Origin: Clitopilus passeckerianus
Taxonomy: Eukaryota > Basidiomycota > Agaricomycetes > Agaricales > Entolomataceae
Length of the DNA stretch: 64,000 nucleotides
Assembly: GCA_944990035.1 (NCBI GenBank)
Contig: CALYLX010000159.1
Span: 434,001-498,000 of the forward strand
Direction: 5' to 3'
The position numbers and the translations under genes were made by a program. This document shows, piece by piece, positions 1 through 11,310 of this stretch (the stretch's first letter is position 1; each line of letters begins with the position of its first letter). The notes under the pieces were generated by a model. That model saw only the letters and a program-made list of their open reading frames with translations. It had not been told where the DNA came from and ran no database searches.

Positions 1-831
1 CATAGGAGTGAGTAATTAGCTGAATTCAGGGACGGTATTAACAGCCAGCTCGCAAGTTCATCCTCAGCGTCATATTCGCGAGCGTTGTCAACACTGGAAA
101 CGCAGGTATGTATCCCCCAATAGCCTAATCTTTTTTGGACTAAAGCTCCGACAGTATGTTGGCTACTCCTCTTCCTATCGTTGAATAAGGACTGGAAAGA
201 CAAGGTCACGACCGAGATGAACGCATTCATCTCCCGGCATTCTAGCTTCTCTAATTCGGAAGCCCTTCACAAACGGCTTGCAACGATTCCCATTTCGGCC
301 TGGGAAGAAGAGCTACCCATCCTGGAACTCGTAATGAAGGAAACTATCCGGATAGTGCTCAACATCGCTACACTTCGCCGGAATGTGCTTGGGGATTTGA
401 AACTTGATGGAAAGATCATCCCCAAAGGAAACTTCATGACTTACCACATCGCGGACGTGCATCTAGACCCTGGCATGTATCCCGACCCTACTAAGTTCGA
501 TCCCGAACGGTATGGTCCTGAGCGTCAAGAAGACCAGAAACAGGCTTATGCTTACCTCGGGTGGGGAGCTGGTGCGTAAATCTTCCTCTGCAAGACAGAT
601 GGGCTAATCAAGACGAATGAAGGTCGGCATGTCTGTACTGGAATGAGAGTTGCGAAGCTCGAAATCAAGCTCATCGCGGCCCTTTTCCTCGCAGGATTCC
701 AGTATGAGGCTGTTAACAAGGACAGGAAACCTCTCAAAACGCAGCCAGTCCCGAACTACAACTTGATCCACCAGGCGCGTCCCGTTGGAGAACCCTTTTT
801 CTTCGAGTTTGAGAGGATGAAAGGCACATGA
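1..831 (+). CDS. Cytochrome P450, C-terminal part (5' end outside window)
   Basis: Haem-thiolate monooxygenase; the substrate cannot be inferred. Exons read as 45-105, 155-571 and 623-831, joined in phase. An acceptor at 41-44 shows that upstream coding sequence lies outside the window, possibly with a donor at 8-13. The first visible exon gives an I-helix-like segment ending SVIFASVVNTGNA. Exon 2 holds the K-helix ExxR (ETIR, about 342-353) and the PERF-region motif FDPERY. The haem loop is assembled across the last intron as GWGAG/RHVCTG, with the iron-ligating Cys at 634-636. An exon continuing as MRVAKLEIKLIAALFL (L-helix) follows and ends at TGA 829-831. All C-terminal P450 signatures are present, so nothing here suggests a pseudogene. 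It is convergent with the cellulase gene, with 178 bp between the stop codons. Confidence 0.9.
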
Positions 832-1009
832 GGAAAGGAGAGACAAATCACGATCGTATTGTTCGACTACTTATAAGTGAGGACCGATAAGTCACAAGCA
901 GACGTGACGTGTATGATACATTTTTGAACGATGTACAATAGGAACCCGAGGAAAAGAATATATACAAGATTACTCAAACGCCCCAACCCTCGCCACTAGC
1001 ATGGGCGAT

Positions 1010-2688
1010 TTAGAGGCACTGGAAGTAGTAATCGTTGAGCTTAGTGCAAGTCGTGCCGCTGGTGCAGACAGTAGGGCCAGTCCAGCCGATACCACCGCTA
1101 GAAGAAAGGAAGTCAGTCATCAAGTTCTATCTGTAGCTTGCGCAAAAACATACCATTGACCCCACTTAGTCTGAGTAGGACCGGAAGGAGGAGGAGAGGT
1201 GGTAGTGGGAGGAGTTGTAGTAGGGGGGGTAGTGGTGGGAGGAGTGGTGGTTCCGCTGTTACCGCCGGTGTAGGTGGATCCGATGTCACCGAAGCGAATG
1301 TTGGAGAAGGTGACGGAGGCATTGGGGCTGTTGGCCTCAACATCCTTGGGAGCTCCGGAGGTGGTGGCGCAGGTACCACGGGCGATACCAGCCTTGGATG
1401 CGTCGGCGTCAGTGGGGTAGCTGGAGTCGAGCCAGAGCATCTGGGCTGCGTGGTCGTCCCAGACGGACATGACAAGAACCATTCCGTTGGCGAAGGCCTT
1501 GCCCATGCGAGCCAAACCACCCTGCTTTTGGAATTGCTGGGTGTCGCCGAAGACGGTCTTCTGAGCATCGCAGAAGTCCTCGGTGATGGAGTCGTAGGCG
1601 CTCATTCCTGGAATGTTGACCTTGGAGTTCTGGATGACAACACCGTTCTGAACGTAGAGACGGCGGATCTCCTTGAGGGTGCCGGTAGCAGTGCCGGAAT
1701 CGGTGATGAATTGAGTGACAACGGTGAACTTCTTGGTGGTGTCGACCGTCTTTCCAGGACCGTAGAAGGTCTTGTCGCCCATACGGAAGGAGTTGAAGTC
1801 GCAACCATCAGGATCGCAGACGGTGGCGTAGCGGTCAGAGGTACCGCAGGAAGTGCCCTCGCAACGGGAGATACCATCGGCTTCGCAAGGATGAGGGGTA
1901 AGAGCAGCAGAAATGGAGTTGGCCTCCCAGATATCCATCTCGTTACAGCAGGCGCCCCAGTCACCAGTACCAGAGTTGGGGTCGCTTGCGGAACCACCCC
2001 AGCCAGCAACATTGGCCTGGAAAACGGTGGTCAGTGATTGAGAAATCAATTAAGGAAAGAGGCAACATACTTCGCCGTTAATGAACTTGAGATCACGGGG
2101 GCATTGAGAGTCGCAGTACCCAGTACCGTACTTGGCACCAGCCTTGTTGGTCGAGTAGGTGGAGAGACCACCATCGGCAGCCATCTCAGAGAAGTAGAGA
2201 GCGCCGTTAAGGCCGCAAGGAAGGTTGGAAACATCGACGTCGAAGGTGAACTCCTGGTTAAGGAGCTTGAAGATCTGGTACTTGGAGTCGGAAGCCATGA
2301 GGTAGGTACGGGAACCGATGTTCGTGCCAGAACCCTTGGTAACGAACTTGAGGGTCAGGGCGTTGCCGCTGGTGGTGATACCGTAAGTGCCAGAGTAATC
2401 AGCACCATCCAAAGCACAGTTGGCAGCGCAGGTCTTGCTGTCCGGGCACAGGCTGGTGTCCCAGGTATTTCCGGTGTAGCAGTTGGTGTAACCGCTGGTG
2501 GTGTGGAGCCAACGCCAGTTAGCATCGAGAGTGATAGCACCGCTGGCCTGAGTAGTGCAACCACCACTCTTGGTGCAAGTTTGCCAGGGCAACTTGGGGT
2601 GGGTCTCCGCGGTGGAGGTACCGACCTGCTGAGCAGAGACGGCGGCAGCGAGGAAAGAGAGGGCGAGAAGAGAAGCTTTTGGGAACAT
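1010..2688 (-). CDS. cbh1: GH7 cellobiohydrolase with C-terminal CBM1 (Cel7A/CBHI type)
   Basis: Secreted exo-cellulase that releases cellobiose from the reducing ends of cellulose by a retaining mechanism. Three exons, 2071-2688, 1154-2016 and 1010-1097, join in phase to 522 aa. A hydrophobic signal peptide ends near VSAQQ, so the mature enzyme would begin with Gln as in known CBHs. The GH7 core has [11 protein letters not shown] and the catalytic block EMDIWE at residues 232-237 (Glu nucleophile, Asp, Glu acid/base). A linker of TTTPP repeats and SPPPSG precedes a CBM1: [15 protein letters not shown], followed by a [12 protein letters not shown] ending. The last intron splits the Cys codon of that CBM1. 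The CBM makes this a CBH rather than a core-only enzyme. Strong C/G third-position bias suggests high expression. Expected control is cellulose induction with carbon catabolite repression. Confidence 0.96.
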
Positions 2689-2743
2689 CGTTGAGAAGAC
2701 GAGGTTGAGGGTGTTGGAGTTTCTCGATCGACACCTACATTGC

Positions 2744-2750
2744 TTTTATA
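2744..2750 (-). promoter_or_regulatory. TATA box of the GH7 cellobiohydrolase gene
   Basis: TATAAAA on the minus strand, about 56 bp upstream of the ATG at 2688, a plausible core promoter position. A single GTGGAG hexamer fitting the CreA/Cre1 consensus SYGGRG lies at 2888-2893, but one hexamer is weak evidence of a real site. Confidence 0.55.
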
Positions 2751-2759
2751 CAAGCAAGT

Positions 2760-5253
2760 TGAACGGATAATATCCGGGCTGGCAGGGTCTCGCTTTCCAT
2801 GGCGAAGTTAGGAGGTCTAGGGTCTCTGCACGGTCGTTGACCATGGTACGACGATGTCAGGCCCAACAAGCGTTGACCCGGTGAACGGTGGAGTTTAGGT
2901 CCGTCCAGGCGATCGACCAGTGCTGAATCCGAAGAGACGCCGCCGCATTTTTTTCCGAGCCAAAACGTCTGGAAGTATGATCCTTATGGTAGATGGGTTA
3001 GACGTTCTCAGTGGTTATACTTCGGGACATACCTCGAGGTACGGTTATCATTTTGAAAAATAAGGAAGAAGCATCAAAAAGATATTGACTACGATGCAGA
3101 GCAGTCATCAACAGTAATTGACTGGATGACGCGGAGAAACTCGATTGCAAAGGTTAGGTCTGCCAGTGAAAGCACCCGATACTCGCTGTCAGAAGCGGCG
3201 ACGTCGAGCAGTCCTTGCTTTTATTCAAGAGGTTCATAGGCTGTCCCGTACGAGCGGGTTGGTACACACCTTTCATAAAGAAATCCGCTGACCTCTGTCA
3301 GCATGAGTACCTGTGGAAGGCACAAGTTTGCGAACGGCAGTTCAAGTTGTGGTTAAACGCAAGCATCAGCGCCGACTATCGGCAAGATCTAAAATTAGCA
3401 TAGAGTTCACGTGCTTGTCTTCCATCAATTGCAGGTGATCGCGTCGGGCCTCCAATCTCTTTTTGGCCAGGAACCACTTGCACAAGCAGCGATTCCGTTT
3501 TCTGAGGATGCAGCCCGTGAAATGGAATGTTCCTGGTGGCTTGTGTTCAGCAAGGGTCAGGCTATACAATGACGCAGGGATGTCTGTAATGCTCGGAAAA
3601 ACCTCGTTCAGCGCTACCAATTTGGCTGTCCTCCTTGTTCGTACGCATCTCTGGAACTGTAGCTGTTCGAGCCGGGGTCTATGGATGTTTCCAAGGTTTG
3701 GGCGGCTCGGGGAATCCTGGGGGCTGAGGAAGTCCATCCAAAAATATACCGATGCAAAGCCTGTAGCCTGACATCGTGAGCATTGCGGGAACAGACGTTC
3801 AAACCTATACTCTGCCCATTCATCGACTTTGCAAGGTCGAAAAATATAATTGTGCCTCATTTTACTTAGACGTCATTTAGCCAAGGGGGCCAAGGTCCAA
3901 GGGTGAGTCTCTTTGCATTAGGCGTGCTTTAAGGTGTTTTCCAAGTTTTTCCAAGCGTATGCAGTCTGGGGGGTGGTTACGCGGCCTTTGATGGTCCCCT
4001 TTCGACCGACGGAGGTTTTTGGGACCTTGCAGAAATCACTGACCCCGGCAATGGTCATGGCATACCCCACATGCTATGCTCTTCTCCAGAGTGATTTTCT
4101 ATGATTCTCCATGCGTTCAACTCGCCTAGTGTTCATGGTCAGCTATCTCCGTGTCTGCATACTGACGTCGGACTATGTGCTTGTCGCCATCCCGCTTCGT
4201 TTTTGTGCTCTCAAACGCCTCTCAATCGGCGCTTTGCCATACCTTCTGATCTTTAAGGTTTCGCCTACGATTAATACATCCACTTTTGACCTATTTGCGT
4301 TTAGAAGTGTGTTTTTACCGTTATCTCTGGGGTTTTTCCGGAGGTTAGGGTAGTGGACGCTGAGGGGACAAACGGGGTATTCATAGATAATCATAATCAG
4401 GCTGACAGTCTGGGGTATGGGCACGCAATGCTCTATAGAGGTACGCACAATGACGATAATGACGATTGGATAAGCAGGGCTGGATGGTATGCTCGTTCGG
4501 TGGCGCTTTCGAGGCTCCCTACAACGCCTAATCTCGACGTCAACGCAAATCAGGGATCGTCGGGATGTCATAATTTAAATAGACTTGGAGAAGCCAGCCT
4601 CGAGATGTGGGATCTCTATTCGCTCCACTTATGCCTCGGGACTCAATTAAGAATAGCTGGGCGGGCCGTCGCAAAAGCTTGGGTACTTGAAAGGCGGAAA
4701 ACATCACAAGCTCCGGTACCAGTTGTCAACAGACAATATTCCGAAATCAGCTTACGTGATGATAGAAATCGACGCGGGTGAGCACATTCATCTAATCTTA
4801 TCTCTTAACTCCATATGGTACCGCCTTGTACTTTTGAGCGACTCCTTGTTGACCAAAACCTTCATGCTGGGCTCGTGTTGACTTGACTTTCATCATTTCT
4901 CAATAGGCTTTACGCAGCCACCTTCCACTTTAAATGGGCATAATTTTGATATAGAAAGACACAACCTGTGCTAGGACGCTGCTGGGCACAGTGATTCGCC
5001 ACTTTCAAGGAGCCGATGTTGCTGTCAATTCAGTTCGCCCTTGTACTTCACCAGCTTCTGGCAACACCTTGTACTTGATAGAATGATAGACGCTTCTCCA
5101 AGCAACCGTATCCTCAACCTCACGACATGCGGCGTCTGTTCAAGCCTCTCTCTCTCACGGCGAATAGCAACCTTGTATTTCAATGACTTATAGTCTCCAT
5201 GACCGCCTTTGACTCGTCGCGCCTGAGAACCCCATTGTCCGCCTCTTTTGGCC
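2760..5253. other. Intergenic stretch without a supported gene
   Basis: The first few hundred bases are the promoter of the cellobiohydrolase gene. The remainder has only short open frames. The longest, 3366-3860 on the minus strand (164 codons), and 4353-4781 on the plus strand (142 codons), show no recognisable domain, no convincing splice continuation and no clear codon bias. A decayed gene cannot be excluded. Confidence 0.5.
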
Positions 5254-6270
5254 ATGTCTCTTACTCCTCTCACTCTTGAAACTGGGCCTATCAGGCGGCG
5301 GCAGTGGAACAAGCGGCGGGATCCTTGGGAGGAAATCCGAAATGACGATGGCGCTACGTCTTCCGTTCTCTTTGATCTAGTCAACTGGATACTCATTTAC
5401 ATCACCGGAGAAGGACCGTCTGTTTTTACGAAATCTCCTATTGAACATACTATCGAGAAGAAACGTGCATGGAATGCTATCCCCTACCAAATGCGAAAGA
5501 TAAAGCAACACGCTGCTCAAGGCCGCCCCATCCCAGACGGGTAAGTCGCTTGCTTCAAGTTGTATTAGAGTTTGGGGTACTGAAATCTCCGAGGCATGTA
5601 CGCGTTCGGCTCTATAGCTCCATCAAAGATCTCACAAGGACGGAGCCTCTGCTGACCGCGGTGGTCGCCCTTGAACCATGTGGGGCTCTTGACATTCGAA
5701 GGATCAAGTCTATGTGGGGACTCGAAAGCTGCTCGGTATGTCAAGCATGCCCTTACATCAACTTGCAAATGAGCTCAAATTATCGTAGATCGTAGATCCT
5801 TTCCGTTTCAGACTATTCGTCCCCGAAAACGACGACCTCATTGCTCCGCTTGCGGTTCATGATTTGCGACAACACTATAATGCTATCAACATCATTGGTA
5901 TGAGATTATCTTTCTCAAATTAAGGCAGCCTAGACTAAATCTATTCGAACCAGAACCAAATGTTTCACCGACAACAGCTCGGAGACGTGACCTGCGGCTG
6001 AATATCCTTCGGCCCATATCGATCTTTATATCACACCAACAGGACCGCACCATCACCTGGCTTCGAAAGAACACGAAACTCGTGGACTGGGCGGAAGAGA
6101 CCGAACGTGATCTTCAAGGTAGTCTTCGATTTGCCGCACGACGATTGGAAGGGTGGGCTGCGGAGAACCACCCCGATCTAATATGGCTCTGGGAGTCCGT
6201 CAACCTCAGTTGGTTGGTAACCCTGGGCGTCTTGTTCCTCCTATGGAAATTCGACATGACCTCCATGTGA
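5254..6270 (+). CDS. Hypothetical protein with one C-terminal membrane segment (tail-anchored type)
   Basis: Family not recognised. Four exons join in phase: 5254-5540, 5618-5735, 5789-5897 and 5954-6270, giving 276 aa. The start MSLTPLTLETG was chosen over the in-frame ATG two codons upstream because it begins a continuous coding stretch; either is possible. The N-terminal part is charged (RRRQWNKRRDPWEEI). There is a moderately hydrophobic stretch, VLFDLVNWILIYI, near residues 40-52. The middle has a VDPFRFRLFVPENDDLIAPL segment. The last 25 or so residues, SWLVTLGVLFLLWKF then DMTSM, form a hydrophobic helix with almost no tail behind it, as in tail-anchored ER or mitochondrial outer-membrane proteins. 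Clean splicing over four exons argues that it is a real gene. Cytosol-facing location is inferred. Confidence 0.7.
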
Positions 6271-6940
6271 ACTTGTGTTCGACACGCGTTTTGATTCTCG
6301 ACACTTAACACGCCTCATGACATATGTTTTACGACCCCTATGCCCTATGTCTTCCTTCACATCTCACTATGCCACCTTATTCTCGAGCCGTTTTTCTGTT
6401 TTTCTGCTATCGAAAGTTTAAATACCCTGTACCATATTATTCATACATTACTAGAACTGAACCTCAATCTGTACTTTTCTCAGACGAACGCTATATGCAT
6501 CTGTCGACCTTCCATTTCGAAGTAGATGATCGCACAAAGACTGAAGGCATGGAGAAACAGCGTCGTAAATCCTCCCCTATTCCCTACTAGTGATTCCTAC
6601 CGACGGTGCTCTCATCCAGATCCACCTCACCGTCGGCATCTGCAAGCTGGTCAGAAGTGAAATATACAAGTGCTGAATACATGCGTACCGATGTTTGAAT
6701 ATGAAAGGCTATCGTTCACAGTAGCGCCCTGAACGCGTCTAGTGAATGCTTTCTCTGTCTCTATTTACGAAATAGACGAATTTGAGAAGATGGCCAGCGA
6801 AGGAAGTGGAAGTGGACTCACTGAAGCTAGAATCCTTCGTAGTCATTGTGACCTTTCCCGTTCCCTCCGTATTCATCTTGATATTTCCCTTGGCCGCTAT
6901 TCCTTACATTAAATTCTACCTCATGACGGGATATAGCCTC
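6271..6940. other. Short intergenic region
   Basis: This is the 3' flank of two convergent genes. The small open frames at 6324-6590 and 6782-7051 (+) have no recognisable content; the latter overlaps the antisense of the next gene. Additional 3' exons of the minus-strand gene could extend into this stretch. Confidence 0.4.
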
Positions 6941-7836
6941 TCACACACCGATCGTAACACGCAGCACTTCTCTAATGATACTTCCGTCATCCTGGTTTGC
7001 GGTGATAACTGTTGCCCAGTCCTTGAACTCCTTCATATCCTTCACCAGTGAAATTTGGAGGCTAGTCTTTGAAGTTCATCCATTCAGAACACGAGACTTA
7101 CCGAGCGAAGTGACTCAGCTCACCTGGAGTAGCTGAACTGCGCCGTCCAGTTGTTCCCTGAGACGAGCAAGCTTCCCATGTGTATCGTCAACATTGATAA
7201 ACCTTATGAAGGCATTCGAGTCGGCCGGAATGTTGTTCTTGATTGCTTCAACACGCCTACGTGTCGGTGAGAAGGCAACTTGTTCCTACTAGATCACACT
7301 TACTTTGTGAACTGGTCTATGATGACGGGGTCACGGACGTGTTCGGCATTACTGGCTACGATGTACAAAAATGCGCGGATGTTGTCGGCTAGCTCTTCGG
7401 TCTCCTTTTTGTTGAGCTTCATCTCCTGTACAAACAATCAGAGGTACTCAGACCATTTAGAACGCTATTCCATGCTTACTCCGTAGCGAACGGTGACGTC
7501 CATCAACGTCTGGGCAACAAGCTTCACCCATGGGACCGGTGCGTTGCTTGCTATCGACATCACGAAGAGAAATGAGTTTTTGACTGTTGACGATCCAGCA
7601 GTAGGAGGCGATTCCTCAGTCTCGCCAGTACTACCTGGCGTTTTCTCGTGGAGGGCCTTCCCATCATGACCAGTAGCATGGGAGGGTAGCGTATCACTAC
7701 TAGAACCAGATCTTCTCGCCTCAGGGGTTTCTTTGGCATGGGTACCGCCTCCTTTATCCGTCAGCCCCTCGTCAGAACGCGTTTTCTTCTCCTTTCTGGG
7801 CAAGCAAAAGAGAAAGGTGAAAAACCTGCTGAACAT
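6941..7836 (-). CDS. Helical-bundle protein resembling fungal MLKL-NTD/HeLo-like domains
   Basis: Exons 7480-7836, 7304-7425 and 7124-7256 join in phase. A fourth exon ending at TGA 6941-6943 is likely, but its acceptor is uncertain (a weak AAG acceptor keeps the frame). The N-terminus is basic then Ser/Thr/Gly-rich and probably disordered (residues about 15-85). From about residue 95 there is an amphipathic helical region beginning APVPWVKLVAQTLMDVT. It continues through ETEELADNIRAFLYIVAS and a Lys/Arg-rich region to HGKLARLREQLDGAVQLLQ. Pro-x-Pro before a first helix and a closing RLREQLDxAxQLLQ helix are, from memory, characteristic of the four-helix domain (MLKL-NTD like) at the front of Agaricomycete kinase-like and NACHT proteins. 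No NTPase or kinase domain follows, so it is a stand-alone bundle or a truncated receptor. Membrane-targeting cell-death activity is known for related HeLo domains but is only inference here. Confidence 0.55.
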
Positions 7837-10082
7837 GAGGGTAGTATATGGAGGCTGAGATAGATGGTGACGGGGGTTGTGTGCAGCATGGAGGCGCCAG
7901 AGGGTGGCCGCTTTAAACGTAACCCTGAATATGAACGTTCTGAGCCCACACACGAAGTCTGCGTCACCCCCAAGAGGCACTATTGTGAAGGGTTCTATGA
8001 CGCACTTTGAGGGGTGCGCATCCTGTTTCCGATGGTTATGAATCACAGCCTGAAGGTGTCCAAGGATGATGCTGCTTCGATCCTGGCTTGATGATTTTGC
8101 GCTTCAACCATGCCTCGAATGCTTTTTCGCGGTTATGAATCAAGTTTGTCTTCACACGACCTGGGAGTCGTATTGCTACCGTCAAGCGTCCAGCAGGTGC
8201 GATTCAAGGTCACCATCATGATCATATCCGCAAGAGGACCCTCACTTTGAAACGGTGTCCATGTCATCATTGGAGATACGCACCTGCTTCTGGTATTACC
8301 AGAAAGTCCACTGTGTTCCGACGCATTGGTGCCTAAATAGCAAGGTCGAAGCGTGTTACGCGTTCCAAAGACTAAGCCTCGCGGTCCGTGGAAGGAGCAG
8401 CTTTCCATTCAGTATTACCTGAAGGCGTGGATGCTGATGCACACATGAGCCTTGGGGCGAGAAGATTAAGCGGGTAATAAAGAAGTTAAGCTATACACGT
8501 CATGATCCATGCATGACTGCTAACTACTCCAAGTTGTGGCTTCAATAAGTTAACAAGGAGGGCCAATTTTTAGTATATTGACACCACTGCAGCGTTTGGG
8601 TTGGCAAACTGACCTTAGATGAGCCTGGTGCCGTTTCAGGTTGCACTGCATGCCAGGCGAACGCATCCAACCCTCCAACTCCAAGTGATCTTTAGGGATC
8701 GCCGTGCTCCTTGATAATTGACAAGCGCTCATCCGGGCCACTCTCTTCAGAACATTGCTGGCAGTCTGTAAGGAAGATTTTAATCGAGCGGGAAAGAAAG
8801 GAGCTCAGGAGAGCAAACTAGCCTCTAAACGGCTGTTTCTTCCCTGGAGATATCTCTCTGACGTGTTGAAATACGTCAAACTGAAGTCCCAGCCCTGCCA
8901 CGGGTCGATCGATTAGTTTACCACTCAATCCCTGCCATACCAGGGGCTGCCTTGAAAGGCGTCCCGGTTAACCAAGCGGAAATACTCGTAACACATCGAA
9001 CGAGCCCAAGATTTCTCTGATCTACATAGATTTGGTTGCAAATGATCTTCTTGATATTTATCCTCCAGAGTTGTTGGGTTGCGTTTAAGGAAACTACGTC
9101 CGAGGCTTCTTGTTCTAGACACCGGAGCTGTGGGTTTCAACGTGTTTCCTTCCTTTAGAGATTGAATGTCTGCATGTCCCACAGTAGAATATCGGAGGGT
9201 CGGGCCGACGACTAAACGACTCCTTGTGGCCGTGGGCATATCTCACGTAACAATGTCCCACACCAATGGCAAGGGAGCTAAAGCGGCAAAGCAACCTTGA
9301 GAACTCAAAGCTTGACTAGTTGACCCACCATCGACAATTAATTCGCATACAATTCCTCGATTGACTACGCGAGAGGCGAAGTGGTCAATACATCGAGGAA
9401 ATGAATTCAACTCATTCTTTTGACTCCCATAGCCAATTACGTGAAACACCTGGTGGACAATCTGAGGATAGCACTTGGATAGTGCTACCAGGACCGATTT
9501 ACCCTCCCTAAAACCTAATGTGCTTGAAAATCTGCTACGAAGGTCCTTGCATCTTTCACTGCCTCAACCCTACCCATTAACGAATTCCGTACAATGGGGT
9601 AGGTTTGACCAATCGTATATATGATTAGCGATCTCACTTCACCATCAAAACGTTCAAAGAAACCCGCAGACATACCGCCTACTCACGCCCTCTGATATCC
9701 GCCGCCTTCCACAGTGCCTCTCAGGCGTGCACGTCCTGGAAAGTACCCTTCGATTTACTGATTCCCATCTCTAGGATATCTCCGAGGGAATTCCACTATC
9801 AGAGGTAACACAGCTGCAATTCTTCTCCCCTTCCGCCCCCGATTGACTCAAAGCCCTTGAATCACGATTGGCGGAAGAATCATCTCAGGTCGAAGAACCA
9901 GAACCTGGGAATCAAACGAATCTCGGTTACCAGCGGAAGTCGCACCCAACTCAAGGATGCCTGGCCCAGCAATGCGGACTATCGGAAGTGCAGAGATTGT
10001 CCTCCAAGAATCCACCCGGGGCGTGGTCGGTCCTTATCGTTGGCGCTTGATTTGATTGCAACCCTTTCCACTTAATCTATTG
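7837..10082. other. Intergenic stretch without a supported gene
   Basis: This stretch holds the promoter of the helical-bundle gene and about 2 kb in which only frames under 105 codons are open (for example 8133-8408 and 8925-9239, minus). None shows a domain or splice continuity. The right end, from about 10083, is where homology among the tandem units begins. Confidence 0.45.
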
Positions 10083-11220
10083 TATTATACACATCCTGTA
10101 CACCCGTTGGCACCTACAAATTTCAACGGCGGACAGCTTTATGTATACCGTGACCAACCCTGCGCGCAGAAATAGACGCCCAGATATAAATGGCTATGCT
10201 TGTATTCTCGGCCTGTCAGAATTGACGCCTATACACCATCGATCTGTCATTAAGGCGGACATTTCCCTTGTCTTCCTTTCTTCCTTTCCCTTCCTCTCCA
10301 CCCATACTCTCCGCCTATCAATATGACCACCCAACAGGAGGGCTTTGGTTCTGCTCAAACTAGTCAGGAGCCTCAAGGTAGCAAAGGACGACGTGAGAAC
10401 GCCTCCTACCTTTGATCCCTCCGAGCTGAAAATCAGTGCCTTCTAGCCCACGTCCATATGTTCACAGGCGCCAGCAATGTCACTGTACAAGGCTCCCAGC
10501 TGATATCAGCTGGAAGAGACGTCAATTTCACCACCTACGGAGCTGATTTCGCTTCATCCCAAGATGAATATGGTATCCTAACTGCTGAATTGTAGAATCT
10601 TGGCTTGATGAACTCATCTCAACCTCAGGCAACCAAGAAGTCCGTTACAGCTCAACCACTGCGAGTACAAACCTTCCGAGAGACGATACTCCTCGGGTTC
10701 CCCCCAGGCCGCAGGCAGGACCAAGACAACGATGGCAACCCAGAGCTGAACAGCGCTTCCAGGCCACCAGCCAGAACCCAAGCCGGGGTAATGTCACCAT
10801 GAAACACGAGGGGGTCACCATCAGTGAGCACCACACAAGATCCAGAGACTTCCCCTTGCTTAATCATAGTTGATTGCAGAGGCGAGAGGAAATATGAAAA
10901 CGAACATCATCTCCACCGGTGTCGTGAACACAACAACCAGCAACTCATCTTTCAGTCAGTCCTATCTATGTCAAGAGCAGCCTCGCCCGGGCTAACATCC
11001 TCTAAGTTACGCAAAAAACCTATTCACAGACCCTCCAAGGGAGAGAAGTTAATATGACACATCGGGGAGTAGACATCGGTGAGCTTCGGTGCTAGATCCC
11101 AATTCAGTTCGTTTGCTGATTCAATTGTAGATGCGGATGAAGATGTAGTCTTCTCAGTCAATTCTGGATTCTAACCGCTCGCTCTCCCTGAAATTAAAAC
11201 ACTTATCTATACTACATGTT
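10083..11220 (+). repeat. Tandem segmental duplication, unit 1
   Basis: This segment is homologous to 11493-12705 and, less closely, to about 12730-13696. It begins TATTAT then CATCCTGTACA and contains promoter, six-exon gene and 3' flank. Conserved upstream landmarks are a (C/A)GACAGCT(C/T)TATG block, a TATA-like region (TATAAAT at 10185-10191), GGCCTGTCAG, and ATCGATCT before a pyrimidine-rich leader. Promoter and leader were therefore duplicated with the gene. Confidence 0.8.
10323..11174 (+). CDS. Small unrecognised protein with NVT...GSQLxxAGRDVN block, tandem copy 1
   Basis: Family not identified with certainty. Six exons, 10323-10392, 10447-10572, 10629-10823, 10880-10954, 11007-11078 and 11131-11174, join in phase to 193 aa. 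Every exon junction is phase 1. The start MTTQQEGFG is conserved in copy 2. Exon 2 carries the core block, residues 29-54: F-T-G-A-S-N-V-T-V-Q-G-S-Q-L, then ISAGRDVNFTTY. Exon 3 is Pro/Arg/Gln-rich and disordered, ending RGNVTMKHEGVTI. Exon 4 has IISTGVVNTTTSNSSF, exon 5 TYSQTLQGREVNMTH and exon 6 an acidic tail. Recurrent short x-V-N-x-T strands with no Cys and no signal peptide suggest a beta-solenoid or amyloid-like fold. The exon 2 block resembles the N-terminal segment of Agaricomycete NACHT proteins. Function is unknown. Confidence 0.75.
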
Positions 11221-11310
11221 CACACCGACTGTAATTCGGAATCCAGGGGGCTTGGTTGGGCTGATTGAACGATCATGTGTCGTATGGCACCAGCAGAATT
11301 TATTGTTGCA

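Noticed and set aside
1138..2694. Long open frames on the plus strand opposite the cellobiohydrolase (299 and 218 codons)
   Set aside because: They are antisense shadows made possible by the strong C/G third-base preference of the real GH7 gene; the Gly/Val-rich products have no domain.
3366..3860. 164-codon minus-strand frame downstream of the cellulase promoter
   Set aside because: No recognisable domain; neighbouring frames in the same stretch are equally open; no support as a gene.
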